This document shows, piece after piece, positions 41,179 through 49,936 of a stretch of DNA of 64,000 bases. How positions within the stretch are numbered: position 1 is the stretch's first letter; each line of letters starts with the position of its first letter. A model generated the notes under the pieces. It ran no database searches. It had not been told where the DNA came from and saw only the letters and a list, made by a program, of their open reading frames with translations. Origin of the DNA: Pararobbsia silviterrae (GTDB taxonomy: Bacteria; Pseudomonadota; Gammaproteobacteria; Burkholderiales; Burkholderiaceae); assembly GCF_003628125.1 (NCBI RefSeq), contig NZ_RBZU01000013.1:124001-188000 (forward strand), read 5' to 3'. The position numbers and the translations under genes are program-made.

Positions 41179-42198
41179 TCAAAAAGGCGAATCGGCGTCC
41201 TCCGCACCTGCCCCGCACAACTCCGCGGCATGCGTGATGGCGCTGGCCAAACGATTCGCATCGTCGCTATTGATCACCGAGACAAGCAGCAATTTGGCGT
41301 CGACCTGCCAGATGCGAAGCACGTCCGCGGAGACCTTATTCGTCTTGATCAAGGTGTCGTATCGAGGCGAGTTCTTTCGGAACTGAAGGAATAGCGTGGA
41401 ATAGTTCGGCGCGTAGGAGATTTGATCGACGGAGTCCCCTACGTTGGATGTGACAACACCGGAGCCGCCGAGACTCTTGATTGTCTGTTCGAGGTTCGCG
41501 TAACTGTCGATCTGGATCTTGGACAGATCTCTAAGATCGTGACCGCCGATCGTACAAGGTACGCTCGGAACATAGTCCGCAAGCACGTTCGGCGATAATG
41601 ATGTCGAGCTATCGGACGGATTGTTTTCGCCGATCCAATGTTGCGTCATGACGATCGTCGCATCTTTATTCTCTTGCAGCTTACGGTCGATGAAGCCCGA
41701 CGTGACCTCGATCGAGGGTCCGGGGATCTTGGCGGTCTTCGCGATGGCCTTCAAGCGCGCGGCTTGTTCCTGCTGAGCTTTGAGAAGATCGGCCTGAGCC
41801 TTTCTTTGCTCGGCCGCCTTCTTCTCGGCCTCGGCCTGTCTCAGCGCTTGATCTCGCTCGGGTGTGCTGTCCGCCGTCCATGCGACGATGCAGAATTGCG
41901 CACCCGCATTGCGGCACGCCGCCACGGCCGTATCGATCGCGGCTTGCTTTGTGGGCTTCTCCGAGCTGCTAAAGCACGCGGCGCCTCCGCCCGTGCTCTC
42001 GTAGCCATATCCCACGACGGCGCGCGACCCGACCTTGTCGTTCATGGCCTGAATCTCTTTGGAGCAACTCTGCTGAAGTTCCTGCGCCGTTTGCGGAGGC
42101 AAGCCTCCACATCCGCTCACGATCGCCGACAGCGCCAACGCGCCCAAAATCCATCGCGCCGTTATAAAAATCCCGGTGCCGGGCCATTTACCGTCCAT
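41179..42198 (-). CDS. Lipoprotein of unknown function (third gene of the secreted trio)
   Basis: This 339-residue protein has a signal helix and lipobox (LSAIVSGC). A small domain with VVGYGYESTGGGAACFSSSE and AACRNAGAQFCIVAWTAD follows, then a charged Gln/Ala/Lys coiled coil (about 100-150), then a C-terminal domain of about 180 residues. That last domain resembles the one in the 44301-45209 protein: W after a T-x-x motif, C-x-I, DLRDLSKIQI, and a closing ITHAAELCG. A good GGGGAG site precedes the ATG at 42198. No enzyme motif was recognised. Confidence 0.75.
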   Translation of the reverse strand: MDGKWPGTGIFITARWILGALALSAIVSGCGGLPPQTAQELQQSCSKEIQAMNDKVGSRAVVGYGYESTGGGAACFSSSEKPTKQAAIDTAVAACRNAGAQFCIVAWTADSTPERDQALRQAEAEKKAAEQRKAQADLLKAQQEQAARLKAIAKTAKIPGPSIEVTSGFIDRKLQENKDATIVMTQHWIGENNPSDSSTSLSPNVLADYVPSVPCTIGGHDLRDLSKIQIDSYANLEQTIKSLGGSGVVTSNVGDSVDQISYAPNYSTLFLQFRKNSPRYDTLIKTNKVSADVLRIWQVDAKLLLVSVINSDDANRLASAITHAAELCGAGAEDADSPF

Positions 42199-42242
42199 GT
42201 TCAGCGCTCCCCTTCTCAAAGCCTGCACGTATCGACGCCGCA

Positions 42243-44252
42243 TCAATCGCTAAAGGCGGTCTGCGACAACTGTTGCTCCGTCTGATCCGCGCGTTGCTGC
42301 GCGCCGCTCACGAGTGCCTGCGCGTCTCCGGCCGGCGGCGGCAGATCGTCGACCGGGCGCGGCGGCGGCGCAATCACGGAGAGCGGCGCCGTCGGCAAGC
42401 CGTTATGTCCCTGCTGGTCGTGCAATGTCTGCAGCCCCGCATCGAGCTGAGCACGAAAACCGTTATGCATCTCCTGCAGATCTTCGAGCGACACCGAGAC
42501 CTGCGTGCCCGCCGGGCAATCCGCCTTGCGCGTCGCGGTCACGGTCAGATCGGCGGTGATCGCGTGGCCGTCGGGCGTCGCGACGAGCTTCAGGACATCG
42601 CCGGGCGTCAGCCCGCAGGTCCGGTTGTCGTCGGTCGTGACGTTGATCGGGTTGTCGACGACGAACAGATGATTGGGCTGCAGGACCTGCGGCAAACCGG
42701 TCAACGTCGTGGCGGCGTCGGGTTGCTGCGCGGCGGCGTTCTCGGCCGCGAGTTGCTGTGTCACTTCATCCGAGATGGCTTGTTTGAGTTCGGGCGTGAT
42801 CGGCGTATCCGTCTGCGCGTACGCGACGTCGCCGCCCGGATCGCCATCGGACGACTGCGCTTGCGCGGCCTCGGCCGCGGCCGCCGCGTCCGCTTGCTGC
42901 TCGGCGTACGCTGCTTGAAGCGTGCCCGCCAACATGAAGTCGGCCAGCCACAGGGCCGGGCTCCCATAGAACGGCGCGACCGCGAAGTAGCTCGCATCGG
43001 CGGCGTACCACGGGCTTCCGGTCCACGCCCAGCCGTAAGCGATCGTACCGGGCCACGGGTAATACGCCCAGCCGTAGAAGGCCGGGTCGTAGCGCACGGC
43101 CGGGACATAGCTGTTCAGCGTCACGCCGTGATAACCGTATGACGCATAGACGCGCGTATAGACCTGTGTCCCGGACACGTAGGTGCGTTGCACGAACGGA
43201 TGGCCGTGCCACTGAATCGGACGTTCGACGTAGCCGCCGTGCGCGGTCGCGCTGACCACGACGGTATGGTCAGCGCGATGCTCGACGACGATGCGGCCGT
43301 CATGCGGGCCTCGATTGATATCGAGCGCGGTCGTGTGAAGCGAACGGACGCGGCCGTCCGCGTAGAGCGTCGCATGCGTGCCATGGCCGGCATACGACGC
43401 GAGCGTACCGTCGGACCGAAGACGATACTGCCGCCCGTCGACGGCCTTGAGCGTGACGGCGCCGTTGGCCTGCGAGGTCACCGTGCCGCGCGGAACCGGA
43501 TGCTGGTTGATGCCCGTGAGATTCGTTCTGACAGCATTGATCTGCTGACGCGATGGCGCGGCGCCCGCACCGTTCGCGAGGGTCGGACGCGTCTCGCGCG
43601 TATCCGCCGGCGCGACGCGACCGGGATTGAACGTGGCGGACTGCGAGCCCGGCGTGCGGCCGGCGGCATTGTTTTCGTCCGCGCCGAAACCGGCGCGATT
43701 TGAATTCACCGCATGCGGCGTAAACGTCGTCACGCCATTCGACGTCACCCCCTCGTCGGAGGATCGGCTCGGCCTCGCTTCGGTTGTCGCCGGATTGCTT
43801 CGCGGCACGTTCGACGCGTGCGGCGTGTACGTCGTGACGCCGTTTTCGGTCTGCACGCCGCCGGACGATCGTTCCGCCGGCTGCCTTGCCTGAGCGCTAT
43901 TGGGTGTGTACGTGTGCGGCGTAAAGGTCGTGGTCGATCCGCCATTGCCCGCGGCCGCGCGATCATTCATCGACGGCGATGCGGACTGCTGCTGGCGCTG
44001 CGCCTGTTGCTGACGCTGGGCTTCTTGCTGGCGCTGCATTTGGGCCTGTTGCTGACGCTGGGCTTCTTGCTGACGCTGCGCCTCTTGCTGGGCCTGCTGC
44101 TCTTGCTGACGCCGTTGCGCTTCCTGTTGCTGCTGTTCAGCGCGTTCGCACGCCTGCTGAAGACTCGGCGGATTGGTCGGCGGGCAAAAAGCCCATGCGC
44201 CCGCAGGCAAGACGAGCAGGCCGACGTAGGTCCAACGTATGGTTGTTTTCAT
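42243..44252 (-). CDS. Large exported Gln-rich / TPH-repeat protein of unknown function (second gene of the trio)
   Basis: This 669-residue protein has a signal peptide cleaved after AGAWA. Residues about 33-90 are a Gln/Ala/Arg coiled coil made of short QQEAQRQQQAQ-type repeats, visible also as DNA repeats near 43985-44140. Three copies of a T-T-F/Y-T-P-H element follow in a Ser/Thr/Asn-rich linker. Next come beta-rich segments (GRQYRLRSDGTLASYAGHGT), a Tyr/Trp-rich block (FYGWAYYPWPGTIAYGWAW) and a C-terminal domain with NHLFVVDNPINVTTDD, CGLTPGDVLKLV and two Cys. It looks like a surface or periplasmic structural protein. Function is unknown. Confidence 0.75.
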   Translation of the reverse strand: MKTTIRWTYVGLLVLPAGAWAFCPPTNPPSLQQACERAEQQQQEAQRRQQEQQAQQEAQRQQEAQRQQQAQMQRQQEAQRQQQAQRQQQSASPSMNDRAAAGNGGSTTTFTPHTYTPNSAQARQPAERSSGGVQTENGVTTYTPHASNVPRSNPATTEARPSRSSDEGVTSNGVTTFTPHAVNSNRAGFGADENNAAGRTPGSQSATFNPGRVAPADTRETRPTLANGAGAAPSRQQINAVRTNLTGINQHPVPRGTVTSQANGAVTLKAVDGRQYRLRSDGTLASYAGHGTHATLYADGRVRSLHTTALDINRGPHDGRIVVEHRADHTVVVSATAHGGYVERPIQWHGHPFVQRTYVSGTQVYTRVYASYGYHGVTLNSYVPAVRYDPAFYGWAYYPWPGTIAYGWAWTGSPWYAADASYFAVAPFYGSPALWLADFMLAGTLQAAYAEQQADAAAAAEAAQAQSSDGDPGGDVAYAQTDTPITPELKQAISDEVTQQLAAENAAAQQPDAATTLTGLPQVLQPNHLFVVDNPINVTTDDNRTCGLTPGDVLKLVATPDGHAITADLTVTATRKADCPAGTQVSVSLEDLQEMHNGFRAQLDAGLQTLHDQQGHNGLPTAPLSVIAPPPRPVDDLPPPAGDAQALVSGAQQRADQTEQQLSQTAFSD

Positions 44253-44300
44253 TTGAGTCAGCCCCGTTACGTGTCGCGAGAAAGGGATTCGTGGGGAACG

Positions 44301-45209
44301 TCACTGGCAGGTGCTCGTGCACTGATCGAATTGCTGCTGGCAGGCATTGGGATCGCCGATCTCGGCCGCGCTCTGCTGCGCGGCCGCGAAATTGTGACTG
44401 ATTGTGTTACCGATGATCGATCCGAGCGTCGTGCCCAACTGGCTCGCGGCAGCCTGGTTGCATTGCGTTTGGGCCGTGTCGCACCCTGCGTTGCATGCGG
44501 CGACGCGCTGTTGATTCGCCTGTGCCTGCGCGAGCTGATCGCTCGCGCGTTGTGCGTCGAGTTGCGCTTGAGCCGCGGCGCGCGGATCGGGCTCGTTGAC
44601 GTTCGCCGCTTGCGCCGGGTCATCGTCGCCGCCGCCACCACAGAGTTCGACGGCATGCACGACGGCTTTGGCGACCTGATTCGCGGTGTCGATGTCACGG
44701 AATATGTATTCGGTGGGCTTGTCGTTCTTCTTATAGATCTTCGCCGCGAAAAACACCGGATCCGAGTCCAGCATCGTGATGTACGCCAAGCCCTGCGATG
44801 CATTGTCTTCGGTCGCCGCCTGAGCCCACGTCATGACACTGACCTTCGTGACGGCGCGCAGGTCAAGGACGTAGCTTTGACTATTGAGCGGGCTCGAACC
44901 GCCCGCTCTGTTTTTTACAGCCTGATCGGTATGCTGGTTCGTAATGCGGCAAGTCGAAGCATCGGGTATGAGATGGTTGGACCACGTTTCCGTCACCTCG
45001 AAATTCGAGTTGCTGCTTGAATCGGAAACATGGAAATCCGCGGAAAGCAGCCCCTGCGCATTCTGTTTTTTCTGGATCAATGCGAGCGTCGCATTGAGTG
45101 AGGGTTTGCTGTCGGATACCGTGCGTGTTCCCGGTTTCTGCTGAGCGACCGCGCCGGTCGCCACGCAGATCAGCAACGTGGACAGCAGCCACTGATGGAT
45201 TGTTGTCAT
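44301..45209 (-). CDS. Exported protein of unknown function (first gene of the trio)
   Basis: This 302-residue protein has a signal peptide ending TGAVAQ. A domain at about 55-190 (VTETW, STCRIT, YVLDLRAVTKVSVMTW, DTANQVAKAVVHAVELCGGG) is shared with the C-terminus of the lipoprotein at 41179-42198. The last 110 residues are an Ala/Gln-rich helix and a Cys-rich tail (ACNAGCDTAQTQC ... CQQQFDQCTSTCQ), suggesting disulfides. It is the first of three co-directional genes spaced 48 and 44 bases apart. No known function. Confidence 0.75.
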   Translation of the reverse strand: MTTIHQWLLSTLLICVATGAVAQQKPGTRTVSDSKPSLNATLALIQKKQNAQGLLSADFHVSDSSSNSNFEVTETWSNHLIPDASTCRITNQHTDQAVKNRAGGSSPLNSQSYVLDLRAVTKVSVMTWAQAATEDNASQGLAYITMLDSDPVFFAAKIYKKNDKPTEYIFRDIDTANQVAKAVVHAVELCGGGGDDDPAQAANVNEPDPRAAAQAQLDAQRASDQLAQAQANQQRVAACNAGCDTAQTQCNQAAASQLGTTLGSIIGNTISHNFAAAQQSAAEIGDPNACQQQFDQCTSTCQ

Positions 45210-45717
45210 CCCTCACCCCGACAATCTTGTTTGATGTTTTTTCTGCCGTGCCGCCGGATGCGCCCGCCGGCCTCCCCGCGCCATGGATCGGCTTGACGCG
45301 AATCTAAATCCCGGGGTCCGCACCGGTCCATTCCTCAAATGAGGTATCGAAACGGGCGTACGGTCATGCTCGACGACGCACGACACTTCGGTGTCGGATG
45401 TCGGGCCGGAAAAGCGCGATCGGAACCCGGCGATGCCTCATGCAAATTCATTTGGATTGCATGACGATTGCCTTTCGAAAGCATGACGTTCAACGTGCAT
45501 GCGCGGCGCCGATCGCCGTTCCTTCCATCTCGGGCGATCGCATGTTCGAGCGTTCGATCCCGACGCCATCGGGCGGTGCATGACCCGCGCATACGGCGGG
45601 ACACGATTGCCATGGCATCATGGAGATCGATACGTCGCGCGGATTGCGACAACGGCCTTCTTGAGCCAGCGAGTCGCAACGATGCCTCACCGACCTTCGG
45701 ACCGAATCGAGCAGAAA
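45210..45717. other. Divergent intergenic region
   Basis: About 500 bases between the secreted trio and the YdeI-family gene. Short open frames exist but none has a ribosome site plus coding bias. A small inverted repeat CCTCA-AA-TGAGG lies at 45333-45344 and could be an operator. Nothing else was recognised. Confidence 0.45.
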
Positions 45718-46296
45718 ATGAATCCACGCGTGAGCGAGATTCATGACGGCGAGACGCGCTGGAACGCGGAATATGCCGCGCTTCGACGGCTCTGCCTCGC
45801 ATCGGAACTCGATGAAGAAGTGAAATGGGGCAAGGCGTGCTACACGTTGAACGGCGGCAACGTGGTGTTGATTCACGGCTTCAAGGACTACTGTGCCTTG
45901 CTGTTCATCAAAGGCGCGTTGCTGACGGATCCCAAAGGCATCCTTGTTCAGCAAACGCATAACGTGCAAGCCGCGAGGCAAATCCGGTTTACCTCGCTTG
46001 CGGATATCGAACGGCAGAACGCCTCGATCACGGCCTATCTCGGCGAGGCCATTTCCGTCGAGCGATCGGGTGCAAAGGTAGAGATGAAAAGCGCGGCGCA
46101 ATTCGATGTGCCCGCGGAATTTCAAAAGCGCCTCGATGAGGACCGCGCCTTGGCCGACGCGTTTCACGCGCTTACGCCCGGAAGACAAAAAGCCTATCTG
46201 CTGCATTTCGCCGGGGCCAAACAATCGGCCACGCGCGCGGCGCGCGTCGAGAAACATGCGCCGAGAATTCTCAAGGGGCTGGGGCTCGACGACTGA
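45718..46296 (+). CDS. YdeI/OmdA-family protein (DUF1801-like)
   Basis: This 192-residue protein contains EEVKWGKACYTLNGGNVVLI, FKDYCALLFIKGALL, ILVQQTHNVQAARQIRFTS and LTPGRQKAYLLHFAGAKQSA, then TRAARVEKH and LKGLGL. This is a full-length match to the YdeI family of small cytoplasmic proteins of unclear function; some members are linked to polymyxin or bacteriocin stress. I chose MNPRV at 45718 because family members begin this way; ATG 45682 is also in frame. Confidence 0.9.
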   Translation: MNPRVSEIHDGETRWNAEYAALRRLCLASELDEEVKWGKACYTLNGGNVVLIHGFKDYCALLFIKGALLTDPKGILVQQTHNVQAARQIRFTSLADIERQNASITAYLGEAISVERSGAKVEMKSAAQFDVPAEFQKRLDEDRALADAFHALTPGRQKAYLLHFAGAKQSATRAARVEKHAPRILKGLGLDD

Positions 46297-46439
46297 CAGC
46301 GACCTGGCCGCTACCCGGTAGCGCCTTAAATCCTTGTCACCCCGAGACGCTCAAGCGCTTAGACCATCGCGCCGGCAAGCGCGCAGTCCGCCCGATCGAC
46401 GAATCGACGAGATGCGCGCCGGCCAACGATCCGATCGAC

Positions 46440-47417
46440 TTAAAACGTCGAGCTGTTGACCGTCGTGAACGTAAAGGCCTTCGTGAAGGCCTGGCCGTTG
46501 TAGGTGCCCGTCAGCGAGACCGAATACGTCGTGTTGGGACTCAACGCCAGCGAAGGGAAGGCCACCGCTTGATAGGCCGACAGAATGTGATTCGTGTCCG
46601 TCGTCGAATCGACGAGGTTCAGCGTCGTGACCGCATTCGAGGGATCCGTGATCGAGCCCGACTGCAACGTGATCGTGTCGGACGGGCTCGTCCCCGTGAT
46701 CGCGATCGGCGCCCCCCAGGTCGGACCGCCCACGCCGGGCGCCATCGCGGCATCGAGGCGACCGCCGATATTGACACCCGTCGTGCCCTGGCAGGGGAAG
46801 GTCAACGGCGCCGTGCCCGTGACGGCTTGCGCGTTGGCGAGCGATCCGATGCTGTAGACGATCGACGACGCCGTGACGTCGCCCAAACCGATGTCCGTGT
46901 TGAGCGAAGCAGCCAGTACGCTGTTATAGACGCCGGCCAGCAAGCTGTTCGCGATCCCGTCGCCGATCACCGTCGTCTGGGTCGGATCCACGGCGTAATA
47001 CTCGGTGTTGTAGCCCGTCACCGTGATCGACGACGGCATGCCCTGCGCTTCGGCGCGCGTCTGATACGTGTCGCCCGTATATCCCGCATCGGTCGAGGTC
47101 TCCGTGGCCTCGTTGATGTCGAGATCGGCGTTGTGCTGCGCGTGCGCGACCGCTGCCGCGTCGAGAATCGTGTTCTCGCGAAAGGCCGAGAGTCCGCAGT
47201 GCGTGCGCTGGGTATTCAATTGCGCAAAGATCGCGGCCTCGATGCCCGTGTATTGGGCCGCGCTCAACGTACCGTCAATCGCCGCGGGTGCCGCCTGCGA
47301 CGACGTCACCGCTGTTCCACTTCCATTCCCGTCACCCCCGCCGCAACCGCCCAGTGCAGCCAGAACCGCCGCCGCTCCGATGGACATCAGGGGATAAAAC
47401 GCCTTGTTGCTCAGCAC
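46440..47417 (-). CDS. CAP/SCP-domain lipoprotein
   Basis: This 325-residue protein starts at a GTG with an ideal GAGGAGG seven bases upstream. It has a lipobox LAALGGC followed by a Gly/Ser linker. The middle is a CAP (SCP/PR1-like) domain: FAQLNTQRTHCGLSAFRENT, AAAVAHAQHNADLDIN, and a long region with TVIGDGIAN. The C-terminus resembles an Ig-like beta domain (ALSPNTTYSVSLTGTYNGQA). It should sit in the outer membrane or periplasm. CAP-domain proteins in bacteria have few assigned functions. Confidence 0.82.
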   Translation of the reverse strand: MLSNKAFYPLMSIGAAAVLAALGGCGGGDGNGSGTAVTSSQAAPAAIDGTLSAAQYTGIEAAIFAQLNTQRTHCGLSAFRENTILDAAAVAHAQHNADLDINEATETSTDAGYTGDTYQTRAEAQGMPSSITVTGYNTEYYAVDPTQTTVIGDGIANSLLAGVYNSVLAASLNTDIGLGDVTASSIVYSIGSLANAQAVTGTAPLTFPCQGTTGVNIGGRLDAAMAPGVGGPTWGAPIAITGTSPSDTITLQSGSITDPSNAVTTLNLVDSTTDTNHILSAYQAVAFPSLALSPNTTYSVSLTGTYNGQAFTKAFTFTTVNSSTF

Positions 47418-47953
47418 GGATACGCCTCCTCGAATGAACACTCCGCTCGAATGAACGGGGTGTTATGTATGTGCTTAACGACATACGATCGGGCGTTCTT
47501 TAGCACTATCCTTACAAAAAAATTTAGGCAGCACACCGGGCCGTTCTTTAGGCAGCGCCTTGGTCAACCTGCTTAGTCAGGCTGCTGCTTAGTCGCCCTC
47601 CTTAGTCGCCCTCCTCAGTCGCCCTCCTTAGTCAGCCTTCTTAGTCAGCCTTCTTAGTCAGCCTTCTTAGTCAGCCTTCTTAGTCAGCCTTCTTAGTCAG
47701 CCTTCTTAGTCAGCCTTCTTAGTCGGCCCCCTTCGTCGGCACCCTTCGTCGACCGCCTTCGTCAGCGCCCTTAAGCAGATCTTTAGGCCCGTCTTTCAGT
47801 GGATCCCTAAACGCATCCCTGAACGCATCTCCAAGCGGATCACGAAGCGGCGCTTCGGGCAGCACCCCTCAAGCACGGATGCCCAAAAGCACAAGGGCAC
47901 GTCCACCGGTATCCCCAATGGAACGTGCCCCTCGTCGTGTCGAAAGACGTGCT
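47418..47953. other. Non-coding region with minisatellite
   Basis: About 540 bases upstream of the CAP-lipoprotein gene and downstream of the permease gene. It contains an inverted repeat GTATGT-N8-ACATAC at 47467-47486, an AT-rich block around 47500-47530 that is the likely promoter of the CAP gene, and the 13-bp tandem repeat described separately. Confidence 0.6.
47573..47770. repeat. 13-bp tandem repeat array (minisatellite)
   Basis: The unit TTAGTCAGCCTTC is repeated seven times without a mismatch at 47628-47718. It is preceded by three variant units of the type TTAGTCGCCCTCC (47589-47627) and followed by four decaying units (TTAGTCGGCCCCC, then TTCGTC...). There is no spacer, so it is not CRISPR. 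It is not inside a credible gene. Perfect central copies with diverged edges point to recent expansion by slippage. Confidence 0.92.
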
Positions 47954-49333
47954 TTAAAACAGCTTGGTGAGCGCCGGCACGCTTAACACGGCGACGTAAT
48001 ACCCCATGAATTGCACGCCGGTATTGAACGCAAAGACGCGCGAGAGCAGACCGCCGAACAGCCCCACGGTCAGAATGACGGCGAGCCCGAGCAGTTGTCC
48101 TTCCCATACGCTGATCACGACGATCAGCCCGGTGAACGTCGCGATAATGGCTTCGTGACTCAGGCGGCGGGCAACGAACGAGGCCGCGCGATGCGCATGG
48201 TTCATCGCAAGCGGATAGGCAATCAGGGCCGCGAGCAACACCGACAGCAGGCCATAGCCGAGAAATTCCCAGCTCGACATGAGCGTGTGAAGGTTGTGGA
48301 TCTGACCTGTCGCGGCATCGACGGAAAAGCGCGGCGGCGCATTGAAAAGCGGGGCCGCGGGTCCTGCCGAGACCGGGCTCAACGGCAAGCCGAACGCGAT
48401 GAGCGGAATAAGCGCTTCGGCGATATAGGTCGCTTCAGTCACGCCATTGCGCGCGGCAATGACCGTCGTCAGACGTTGATACGCGTGTTTGATGCGCGCC
48501 CCGACGATTTCGCCCATCACGACGGTCGTCGCCACCGGACTGAACACGAATGTCGCGCTGGAGATCGCGGCAGTGCCGACGGTCCAAGCCGCCTGTTGCC
48601 GATCGAGCACACGCAGCGGGTTCGGGAAGGTCCCCTTCCAGCCCTTCACATCGGGCGCCAGCGAAAACGTCGAACGCTGCTCGCGACGCATACGACGGCG
48701 CTCGACCGGCGAGAGCACCGCGAACAGATCGGCGATCAACGGACCGATCGCGATGCCGAGGAAATAGCTGACGCTCAGCTTGACGCCGTAATGGCCCGTC
48801 AATGCCTGCAAGCCGACGATCAGCAACACGAACGGCACAAGCAGCAGAACCGACGCCCAACGGCCCGCGGAAAACCATGCGATACCGACGGCAGCCGCGA
48901 GAAACACCCACGGCGCGGCCTTCGTGATGACGCTGCCGAACGGTGCGAGCAGCACGGCGAACAACACGGCCAACGGCACGGCCACGAAAGCGGCCACGAT
49001 CGCACCCGACACCATCTTGCGCAACGCGATATGCGGCACGCCGAGCGCGCGCAGCGCGGTCGCTTGCTGAAGCAGCGGCGCGGCCATCGTGTCGCCCGGG
49101 ATGCCGAGCAACGCGGTGGGAATCGCATGTGTCATGTGTTTGGCGACAGCGCCGGACATAAAGAACATGAATACGCCGGCCGGCGGAACGCCCAGCAACA
49201 CCACAAGCAACGTCAGCGGCGCGATCGTGGTCGTTTCGTCGGTACCGGAAACCAGGCCGATGCCGGAAAAGACAATCGCCCCGATCAGCCCCATGGCGAG
49301 CGCGGCGAAGATTTGATGAGCGACTGCACTCAT
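47954..49333 (-). CDS. TctA-family permease, candidate mevalonate transporter
   Basis: This 459-residue, multi-helix protein has the TctA hallmarks: TALLGIPGDTMAAPLLQQAT, LSVSYFLGIAIGPLIADLF and a repeated half with TVVMGEIVGARIKH. TctA normally works with a small TctB and a periplasmic TctC. Neither is recognisable here; instead a 172-residue membrane protein overlaps its start by four bases (ATGA). It is the last gene of the mvaA-mvaB unit, so uptake of mevalonate is the simplest role (inference). Confidence 0.82.
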   Translation of the reverse strand: MSAVAHQIFAALAMGLIGAIVFSGIGLVSGTDETTTIAPLTLLVVLLGVPPAGVFMFFMSGAVAKHMTHAIPTALLGIPGDTMAAPLLQQATALRALGVPHIALRKMVSGAIVAAFVAVPLAVLFAVLLAPFGSVITKAAPWVFLAAAVGIAWFSAGRWASVLLLVPFVLLIVGLQALTGHYGVKLSVSYFLGIAIGPLIADLFAVLSPVERRRMRREQRSTFSLAPDVKGWKGTFPNPLRVLDRQQAAWTVGTAAISSATFVFSPVATTVVMGEIVGARIKHAYQRLTTVIAARNGVTEATYIAEALIPLIAFGLPLSPVSAGPAAPLFNAPPRFSVDAATGQIHNLHTLMSSWEFLGYGLLSVLLAALIAYPLAMNHAHRAASFVARRLSHEAIIATFTGLIVVISVWEGQLLGLAVILTVGLFGGLLSRVFAFNTGVQFMGYYVAVLSVPALTKLF

Positions 49334-49848
49334 GTGCGCACCCCCTGGTTCGTGCCGTCGACGGAAAGGCGCCCTGCAGCCGACGCCTCGTGCGAAGCAA
49401 ACAGATCGAGCAGCCCGAGCTCCGACAATTCGGCGCGGGCCGCCGGAGAAAGATCGTCGTTGGAGCCTAAACCGCCGAATTCCGCCGCGAGCTGTTCGAG
49501 CACGCGCGTACGTTCCGACGCGTCGCTCGCCTCTTCGACGACATCGCGTTTCGGCTCGAACAGGAACGCGCAAACGGTCCCCGCGATCAAGCAGCCGGCC
49601 AGGCCCACGAGCATCGCATACGCGCGCGCGACAGCCGCGTCGGCAACGAACGACGACAGGACATATCGGCCCGCGAAGAACGCTGCGCTGCTGATGCCGA
49701 CGCCGATCACGATCGACCATCCGAGATGCCGAAGGTCGACGGTGTCGCCCCACACTTCCGCGTAGCGCGCGGAAGTCTCATGCGTGCGGACCGTCGACGC
49801 GGCGTGCGCCGTCGCGACGGTTCCGGTATGCCCTCGATACTCTGTCAT
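49330..49848 (-). CDS. Small membrane protein paired with the TctA-like permease
   Basis: This 172-residue protein has a hydrophilic N-terminus, two hydrophobic helices (LGWSIVIGVGISSAAFFAG; YAMLVGLAGCLIAGTVCAFL) and a charged C-terminal cytoplasmic tail of about 75 residues. TctB proteins have four helices, so this is not a standard TctB. It lies between mvaB and the permease gene and overlaps the latter, which suggests a dedicated transporter subunit. I do not recognise the family. Confidence 0.7.
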   Translation of the reverse strand: MTEYRGHTGTVATAHAASTVRTHETSARYAEVWGDTVDLRHLGWSIVIGVGISSAAFFAGRYVLSSFVADAAVARAYAMLVGLAGCLIAGTVCAFLFEPKRDVVEEASDASERTRVLEQLAAEFGGLGSNDDLSPAARAELSELGLLDLFASHEASAAGRLSVDGTNQGVRT

Positions 49849-49936
49849 GCGTCTCCTCCAAAGGCTGGAGTTTTTATCATCGGATGGGTCTGTTTTTCGC
49901 CATACCCGGAGCGATTACATCAAGCGTATCGACCGA

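Noticed and set aside
47573-47770. CRISPR-like repeat
   Set aside because: The 13-bp units abut without spacers and decay at both edges, so this is a minisatellite. No cas gene is nearby.
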